This document shows positions 14,064-18,817 of a DNA stretch of 18,817 nucleotides, piece after piece; within the stretch, counting starts at the first letter, position 1; each line of letters starts with the position of its first letter. The stretch spans positions 1 through 18,817 of the forward strand of contig CAYUVO010000051.1 of the NCBI GenBank assembly GCA_964448185.1, read 5' to 3'. Made by a program: the position numbers and the translations under genes. The notes under the pieces were generated by a model. That model was not told where the DNA came from, made no database searches, and saw only the letters and a list, made by a program, of their open reading frames with translations. This DNA is from OFTM382 sp964448185 (GTDB lineage: Bacteria > Planctomycetota > Phycisphaerae > Phycisphaerales > UBA1924).

Positions 14064-16757
14064 ATGACTTTCTCGGACGTGGGTAACAGAGCGTGTGGCC
14101 AGATGGGTTACCGGAGCGGTGACCAGAGGGGTGGCCGGTGGTGGGGCAAGACGCTCGCAGCGATCGCGTGGGCACTTCTTGCAGGGCCATCAATGGGTCA
14201 GACCGACTTGCTCGGGGGAGCGGGCGGGGGCTCGGATGGCTCCGGGGAAAATGGGGGCGGCGGGGCTGATGGTTCGGCGTTTGGGATCGAACCCATCAAG
14301 ATCGAGCTTGCGAACTTTGGGGTTGGCGGGGTCGCTCAGCCCGGTGCTTGGTGCGGGATCAATCTGATTATTACGGAGCAGACGAGTGAACGCCGCGAGG
14401 TGATTGTTCGTCTGGGGCTCAAGGACGCCGATGGGGATACGTGCGAGTACCGGACGGTTGTTTCTACGAATCCGGGTGTTCGTCAGCCGGTGACGCTGTA
14501 TGTGAGGCTCCCCGCTGGTTATTTGGGCGATCCCTCGCCGGTGGTGGGGGTGTATGAGGCACTCGAAGGCTCGGCAGATGAGCCCGGTGCGCTCGGGTAT
14601 CGCGAGGGTGCGTTGATATCGCAGACTCGTCTTTCGAGATCAGCTGTGAGCAACGCGGTGGTCGAGGCGGGCTGGGGCACGATGCTGTTGGTGGGTAACC
14701 GGACGCTGGGTCTGGATGCGTATTCGGAGGCCATCAAGGGTCAGGCGTACATGGCGTTCGGGCACGAGCCTGTCCGGCTTGCGCGCGGCGTGATGCCGGC
14801 GGATCTTCCCGATCGGTGGTTCGGGCTCGACGGGTTTTCGGAGCTGGTGTGGAGCGAGGGCAGCCCGCTGGATCTGAGCTTGGAGCAGGCGCGAGCGTTG
14901 CGAGAATGGGTGCAACGTGGCGGGCATCTGGTGATCGTGCTGCCGGTGGTGGGCAATGACTGGTTGGCGATCGAGAATCGTGAGCTGGTGTCGATGTTGC
15001 CGCGTGTGACGATCGAGCGGCGAGAGGCCCAGGCGGTCGAGGCGTACCTTCCGATGCTGGCGATCACGCCCGACGTAGTGCTTCGTCGTCCGATTACGGT
15101 GCATGCGTTGGATGCGTTGGCCGAAGCCGAGCCGCGCGAGGCGATGACGATACTCGCGGGGCCAGATGGTCGCACGGTGGTGAGTCGTAGGCTGATTGGT
15201 GTTGGCGCGGTGACCATCGTGGGGCTCGATCTGCACGCTTTGCAGGCGCGTCGCGGTTCGTCGGGCGCGATAAACTTTGTGCCCCAGACGAGTGTGTCGC
15301 CCGGCACGCCCGAGGCGGATGTGTTCTGGCATCGGGTGCTGGGTCGGCGTGGTGCGATGATGAGCCCGGCGGGTGTTGAGGCGTATGGTCGGCTTCCGAA
15401 TTCGCCCGTGATTTCGAGCCGAACGATATCGTGGGTCGATACGGATCTTGGCGATGAGATCAATCTGACGGGGCAGGCGGCGCGAGGCGTGCTGTTGGGG
15501 ATCGCGGTGTTTGCGGTGTACTGGTTGATCGCGGGGCCGGGGGGCTTCTTTGGGCTCAAGAGCAAGAATCTGACGCAGCACGCATGGGTCGTGTTTGTTG
15601 GCGCAGGGCTTGTGTTTACGGGTCTTGCGTGGGGCGGGGCGTGGGCGATCAAACCCAAGACGCTGACGTTTGACCATTTGACGTTTCTCGATCATGTCTA
15701 CGGCGAACGGGTGCAGCGAACGCGCACCATCGCGAGCATAATGGTGCCCGCGTATGGCGAGGCCACGGTGCAGGTTGGGACCGAGTCGGAGCTGTCTTCG
15801 GGTGGTCGCGGTCGGTATTCGCATGTGATCTCGCCTTGGGAGCCGAGCGACGGCGTGCGCCGCAGCGCGGGTGTCGGGTTCCCGGATTCGCGCGGCTATG
15901 CGATCGACAGCCGATCGCCTTCCTCGATGACGTTCCCGGCTCGTTCGACGGTCAAGCAAGTTGAGATGGAATGGCTTGGCGGGATGGATTGGCAGGGGAT
16001 CAGGCCGATGCCATTGGAGGGCGAGGAGTTCGGGGTGGTGCGTCGGGCGAGTGACCCGCGAGTGAGCACGCTCGAAGGGGAGCTCACGCACAACCTGCCG
16101 GGGGAGCTGACGAATGTGCATGTGTTCGTGATTGAGCGTCAGAAGCCGTTGGAGAAGCACTCGCGAACAGGGCTCAAGATGGACCTGCCTACCGGTGGTC
16201 TGCTGACGGTGGGCTCGGCGTATGTGCTCAAAGAGGCTTGGGCTGCGGGTGATAAACGCAGCCTCGGGGCTCTGACCTTGCGTAGTGGGAGAACAGTGGG
16301 CGGCAAAGGGAAGTCTTCGGCATCGCTCGAACAAACGATGGACACTCTGGTTCTGAAACCACGCGCAGGATTGGGAGACTTCAACGCTCGGCCCACGCGG
16401 GGCTCGCTCGAGAACCGCCTGATCGCGTTGAGTTTTTTCAATCAACTTGGCGGGCCGAAGTTCAGTGTCAATCAATCGAGTGCCCCCACGCTGATGCGGC
16501 GTGCGTCATCACACACGCTGGATCTTTCGCGTTGGTTTACGCAACCTTGCGTGGTGGTCATCGGGATTCTCAAGGTCGAAGGCGACGAGAGCTGTCCGAC
16601 GCCGTTTCGTGTGCGGGTCAACGGGCAGGTGCGCAAGCCGCAGGTACGCGGGCGGACAGTGGTGCGGTGGGTGTACCCGCTTACGGAACTGCCCCCGGTG
16701 TTTCCAAGCGCGAGTACCGGCTCGACATTAGATACGTCGCAAGGCGGCAGGCCATGA
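14064..16757 (+). CDS. Large exported/membrane protein with degenerate class I amidotransferase-like fold
   Basis: 897 residues, family not named with certainty. The N-terminus has a basic stretch and a hydrophobic segment (WWGKTLAAIAWALLAGPSMG, about 26-45) that looks like a signal peptide, then a Gly/Ser-rich linker and a beta-rich domain (about 70-200). Around 210-420 is a domain whose pattern (WFGLDGFSELVW, then ALREWVQRGGHLVIVLP at about 278-294) matches the class I glutamine-amidotransferase-like fold seen in large membrane proteins of the DUF4350 type; I see no catalytic Cys triad, so it is probably non-enzymatic. Two membrane spans follow at about 474-497 and 506-528, then about 360 residues that should be outside again. 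The start is ATG 14064; ATG 14103 is also possible. It ends 19 bases before the ABC ATPase gene and is probably its partner. Confidence 0.75.
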   Translation: MTFSDVGNRACGQMGYRSGDQRGGRWWGKTLAAIAWALLAGPSMGQTDLLGGAGGGSDGSGENGGGGADGSAFGIEPIKIELANFGVGGVAQPGAWCGINLIITEQTSERREVIVRLGLKDADGDTCEYRTVVSTNPGVRQPVTLYVRLPAGYLGDPSPVVGVYEALEGSADEPGALGYREGALISQTRLSRSAVSNAVVEAGWGTMLLVGNRTLGLDAYSEAIKGQAYMAFGHEPVRLARGVMPADLPDRWFGLDGFSELVWSEGSPLDLSLEQARALREWVQRGGHLVIVLPVVGNDWLAIENRELVSMLPRVTIERREAQAVEAYLPMLAITPDVVLRRPITVHALDALAEAEPREAMTILAGPDGRTVVSRRLIGVGAVTIVGLDLHALQARRGSSGAINFVPQTSVSPGTPEADVFWHRVLGRRGAMMSPAGVEAYGRLPNSPVISSRTISWVDTDLGDEINLTGQAARGVLLGIAVFAVYWLIAGPGGFFGLKSKNLTQHAWVVFVGAGLVFTGLAWGGAWAIKPKTLTFDHLTFLDHVYGERVQRTRTIASIMVPAYGEATVQVGTESELSSGGRGRYSHVISPWEPSDGVRRSAGVGFPDSRGYAIDSRSPSSMTFPARSTVKQVEMEWLGGMDWQGIRPMPLEGEEFGVVRRASDPRVSTLEGELTHNLPGELTNVHVFVIERQKPLEKHSRTGLKMDLPTGGLLTVGSAYVLKEAWAAGDKRSLGALTLRSGRTVGGKGKSSASLEQTMDTLVLKPRAGLGDFNARPTRGSLENRLIALSFFNQLGGPKFSVNQSSAPTLMRRASSHTLDLSRWFTQPCVVVIGILKVEGDESCPTPFRVRVNGQVRKPQVRGRTVVRWVYPLTELPPVFPSASTGSTLDTSQGGRP

Positions 16758-16764
16758 CGGCCAC

Positions 16765-16769
16765 GGGAG
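16765..16769 (+). promoter_or_regulatory. Ribosome binding site of the ABC ATPase gene
   Basis: GGGAG, seven bases before the GTG at 16777. It lies in the 19-base gap after the stop of the large membrane protein gene and favours GTG over the ATG six bases further on. Confidence 0.6.
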
Positions 16770-16776
16770 ATACGCA

Positions 16777-17739
16777 GTGCGGATGATCGAAACGATCAAC
16801 TTGACCAAACGCTACAACGACCTTGTAGCCCTCGACAGCCTCAACCTCACCATCGAGGAAGGCGACTGCTACGGCTTCATCGGCCCCAACGGCGCGGGCA
16901 AAACGACGACCATCAAGATCCTGGCGACGCTGCTCAAGCCGTCGAGCGGACAAGCACAGGTCTGCGGCCAGACCGTCGGCTACCAGAACCGGCAGATCAG
17001 ACCCTTGATTGGCTACGTCCCCGACTTCATGGGCGCATACGAAGACATGGTCGTGATTGAGTATCTCGAGTTCTTCGCTGCCGCATATAACATCAATGGC
17101 GATCAGCGCAAGCGCGTAGTAGGCGATGTGCTCGAACTCACCGACCTTGGTTATAAGAAGACAGCAGAAGTCAATAGTCTTTCGCGGGGCATGCAACAAC
17201 GCCTCTCGATCGCTCGCGTGCTGTTGCATGATCCCAAGGTGCTGCTGATGGACGAGCCCGCTTCGGGTCTTGATCCGCGTGCTCGCATCGAGATCCGTGA
17301 GCTGCTCAAAGAACTCAGGCGGATGGGCAAGACGATCCTGATTTCGAGCCATATCTTGCACGAGCTCGCCGAGTTGTGCAATGTCGTGGGGATCATCGAG
17401 CGAGGGCAGTTGCTCTTTAGCGGCCCGGTCAACGAGATCCTCCGCAAGGCCCGCGTCGGGCACGTGATTCATGTCGGCGTCGCGGATAAGTTCCAAGAAG
17501 CAACCGAGCTGCTGAGCAAGTTCCCGGGTGTCAACACCGTGACGATCGCCGAGGGCGGCGCGGATGGGGGCGGCAGTGACGCGCTCTTGCATGTTTCGTT
17601 CGAGGACGGCCAAGGCCACGATTTTGCCGACATCCCGAGCATGCTCATCAACAACGGCATCCGGCTCACGCAGTTCAACGAGGAGCCGGTGAACCTCGAG
17701 ACCGCGTTCATGCGGCTGACCAAGGGACTCGTGCAGTAG
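16777..17739 (+). CDS. ABC transporter ATP-binding protein
   Basis: Cytoplasmic ATPase subunit of an ABC-2/drug-exporter-like or gliding-type transporter. Walker A is GPNGAGKT (36-43), the signature is LSRGMQQR (135-142) in place of LSGGQ, Walker B is VLLMDEP (155-161), the D-loop is SGLDPRA and the switch His is H192 (ISSH). The Q-loop Gln is replaced by Asp (GYVPDFMG), a variant known in this ATPase group. After the ATPase core (about 1-230) there is an 80-90 residue C-terminal domain of the kind found in CcmA/NatA-type subunits. The GTG at 16777 is chosen because GGGAG ends seven bases before it; ATG 16783 is too far from that site. No permease gene is visible: the preceding gene encodes the large two-span membrane protein and the following gene is convergent. 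The 320-residue length is normal. The cargo is unknown. Confidence 0.93.
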   Translation: MRMIETINLTKRYNDLVALDSLNLTIEEGDCYGFIGPNGAGKTTTIKILATLLKPSSGQAQVCGQTVGYQNRQIRPLIGYVPDFMGAYEDMVVIEYLEFFAAAYNINGDQRKRVVGDVLELTDLGYKKTAEVNSLSRGMQQRLSIARVLLHDPKVLLMDEPASGLDPRARIEIRELLKELRRMGKTILISSHILHELAELCNVVGIIERGQLLFSGPVNEILRKARVGHVIHVGVADKFQEATELLSKFPGVNTVTIAEGGADGGGSDALLHVSFEDGQGHDFADIPSMLINNGIRLTQFNEEPVNLETAFMRLTKGLVQ

Positions 17740-17747
17740 ACCGATTG

Positions 17748-18817
17748 TTACCGCACCATCTTGCGGCCCCACGCAACCGTGAACAGCGCGAGCAGTGTGA
17801 CGCCGAGCAGAGCTTCTACGCCGGTGACGACCTTGAGCCAGTTCGTTGGTGCGTAGTCGCCATAGCCGAGCGTCACGAACGTTGTCAGCGAGAAGTACAC
17901 GCCGAAGGTGATGCGATCAATCAGACCGAACTCGCACACGGGGATTGCGTTGCCACTCGCAAGAACAGTGCTTTCCGAGGCAAACACGCCGTAGATGAGC
18001 GCACAGATTCCGAGCAACACAAACACGGTCATCACGATCCGCCAGGGGTCGATCAGGTAGCCGAGCATGTTCCGCATCACGAGCCAGTGGAAGAAGCACT
18101 TGCCGCGCTGCCACAACGCGTCCACCTTCCAGCCCTTGATCGAGCGGACATCAGCACGCCGCTTGAGGTCGTGGTGGCGGATAGCACAGATCTCCTCTTG
18201 CTTGTCGGTCGAGGGCTGGTTGCGGAACAGATCTCGCAACAGGTTGTAGTCCGACGCCGCGATGGAGAGTTGCCCGGCGTCTTCGCTCGCCTCACCCAAG
18301 ATCAGCCGACCCCGCGTGCGAAACCCCAGACCCATGAGAATAGATCTGCCCCGGGGCCACCGTGCCCACGCAAGGTCGATCCAAGAGAGGGGAGGCAGGA
18401 TCACTGCGGCTGCAAAGTACTGCAATGCCCAGATCCGCCACCGAGTTCCCGAAGAATCAAGGATCCAGCGTTCGAGACCGCTCGAAACAACCAGCGGCAC
18501 CTCATGGCGAAGTTGGAGCTGTTCAGCACTTACTTCGACCGTCGCACCGGCCCGTACGACCAGCTTGTCGAACCCGAGCCGTCCATCAGGCCCGAGCGTT
18601 GCATCAGTGATTCGGTCTCCGCCGAGGATCAGCCTGCGGTCGATGGTCGCGCGTGTGAAAAACATGTGGCCGTTTATAGTGGCACCCGCAAACACCGCGT
18701 CCCCCGCGAAGCTCGCCGAGCCGAACCGCGCCGCGTCCGCGAAGCTCGCCGAGTCGAACGACGCCTCGCCCGCGAAGCTCGCCGAGCCGAACCGTGCCTC
18801 GCCCGCGAAGCTCGCCG
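17748..18817 (-). CDS. Pentapeptide-repeat protein fused to a two-helix K+ channel pore (5' end off right edge)
   Basis: The frame is open to the window edge, so the N-terminus is missing; 355 residues are visible. Residues 1-50 are pentapeptide-like repeats in an 11-residue period (ASFAGEARFGS, then variants with Phe every five or six residues), expected to fold as a right-handed beta-helix. Next is a short beta-rich stretch, a hydrophobic segment (QYFAAAVILPPLSWIDLAWA), a charged helical region containing YNLLRDLFRN and IRHHDLKRR, and then an Ion_trans_2 pore module: helix IVMTVFVLLGICALIYGVFA, selectivity filter TLGYGD (visible residues 315-320), and a last helix (VVTGVEALLGVTLLALFTVA). 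TLGYGD is a K+ filter (canonical TVGYGD). A GTG at 18695 could be an internal start but would split the repeats. It is convergent with the ABC gene, with eight bases between stops. Likely an inner-membrane potassium channel with a soluble repeat sensor or scaffold. Confidence 0.88.
   Translation of the reverse strand, partial: ASFAGEARFGSASFAGEASFDSASFADAARFGSASFAGDAVFAGATINGHMFFTRATIDRRLILGGDRITDATLGPDGRLGFDKLVVRAGATVEVSAEQLQLRHEVPLVVSSGLERWILDSSGTRWRIWALQYFAAAVILPPLSWIDLAWARWPRGRSILMGLGFRTRGRLILGEASEDAGQLSIAASDYNLLRDLFRNQPSTDKQEEICAIRHHDLKRRADVRSIKGWKVDALWQRGKCFFHWLVMRNMLGYLIDPWRIVMTVFVLLGICALIYGVFASESTVLASGNAIPVCEFGLIDRITFGVYFSLTTFVTLGYGDYAPTNWLKVVTGVEALLGVTLLALFTVAWGRKMVR
18706..18817. 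repeat. 33-bp tandem repeat within the pentapeptide-repeat coding region
   Basis: GCGAAGCTCGCCGAG recurs at 18706, 18739, 18772 and 18805, exactly 33 bases apart, and the array continues past the edge. Each unit encodes 11 residues of the pentapeptide-type repeat on the minus strand. The DNA identity between units is high for protein repeats, suggesting recent unit duplication or gene conversion. Confidence 0.85.

Noticed and set aside
13996..14193. Extension of the 96-residue small membrane protein to an ATG at 14193
   Set aside because: The added part is Ser/Pro/Arg-rich, overlaps the divergent gene's start and would place the membrane helix unnaturally late.
14640..16475. 611-residue minus-strand frame antisense to the large membrane protein gene
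   Set aside because: Arg/His/Gln-rich, no motifs and no membrane segments; the plus strand has a signal peptide, membrane spans and a ribosome-site-linked downstream gene.
18706..18817. Regular 33-bp repeats resembling a CRISPR array
   Set aside because: The repeats are contiguous with no unique spacers, keep one open reading frame and encode pentapeptide-type repeats.

Overview
The window is GC-rich chromosomal DNA that most resembles a planctomycete, probably of class Phycisphaerae. The reasons are: two type IV prepilin-like genes with the FTLIELLVVIAIIALL signature (one cut by the left edge, one followed by a late H-x10-DG motif typical of planctomycete pseudopilins), an EF-G whose switch I region reads RGITIQSAAT (as in the spirochaete/planctomycete/mitochondrial branch), housekeeping genes scattered outside their usual operons, and several genes with GTG or TTG starts and weak or absent Shine-Dalgarno sequences. 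This is a judgement from sequence features only; no search was run.

Layout. Positions 1-10251 are all read on the minus strand: a truncated prepilin gene (1-49), an adenylate kinase-type NMP kinase (113-748), a strong intrinsic terminator, fusA (1021-3132), a gene-free stretch of about 460 bases with several hairpins, then a putative envelope-glycan operon (YwaF-like membrane protein, WecA/MraY-family GT4 transferase, O-antigen ligase-like polymerase with a helical tail; the last two overlap by GTGA), a REP/BIME-like inverted repeat (7938-8029), rlmN and ispH. A divergent intergenic region of about 410 bases follows. From 10661 to 17739 most genes are on the plus strand: a small single-span membrane protein with a pseudopilin, an M20 dipeptidase, a large exported/membrane protein with a class I amidotransferase-like fold, and an ABC ATPase. 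A small membrane protein (13705-13995) lies on the minus strand between them. At the right edge a minus-strand gene, open at its 5' end, encodes pentapeptide repeats fused to a two-helix potassium channel pore.

How the genes work together. The three-gene cluster at 3595-7919 would start lipid-linked glycan synthesis on undecaprenyl phosphate and polymerise or ligate it. ispH makes the isoprenoid precursors from which that lipid carrier is built, though it lies in a separate unit with rlmN. fusA and rlmN serve the ribosome. The 897-residue protein and ABC ATPase (14064-17739) look like one transcription unit without a classical permease, and are the best candidate here for a poorly described membrane system. 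The pentapeptide-repeat/K+ channel fusion, the BIME-like element and the hidden edge prepilin are the other points of interest. I found no tRNA, rRNA, CRISPR array, transposase or phage gene.
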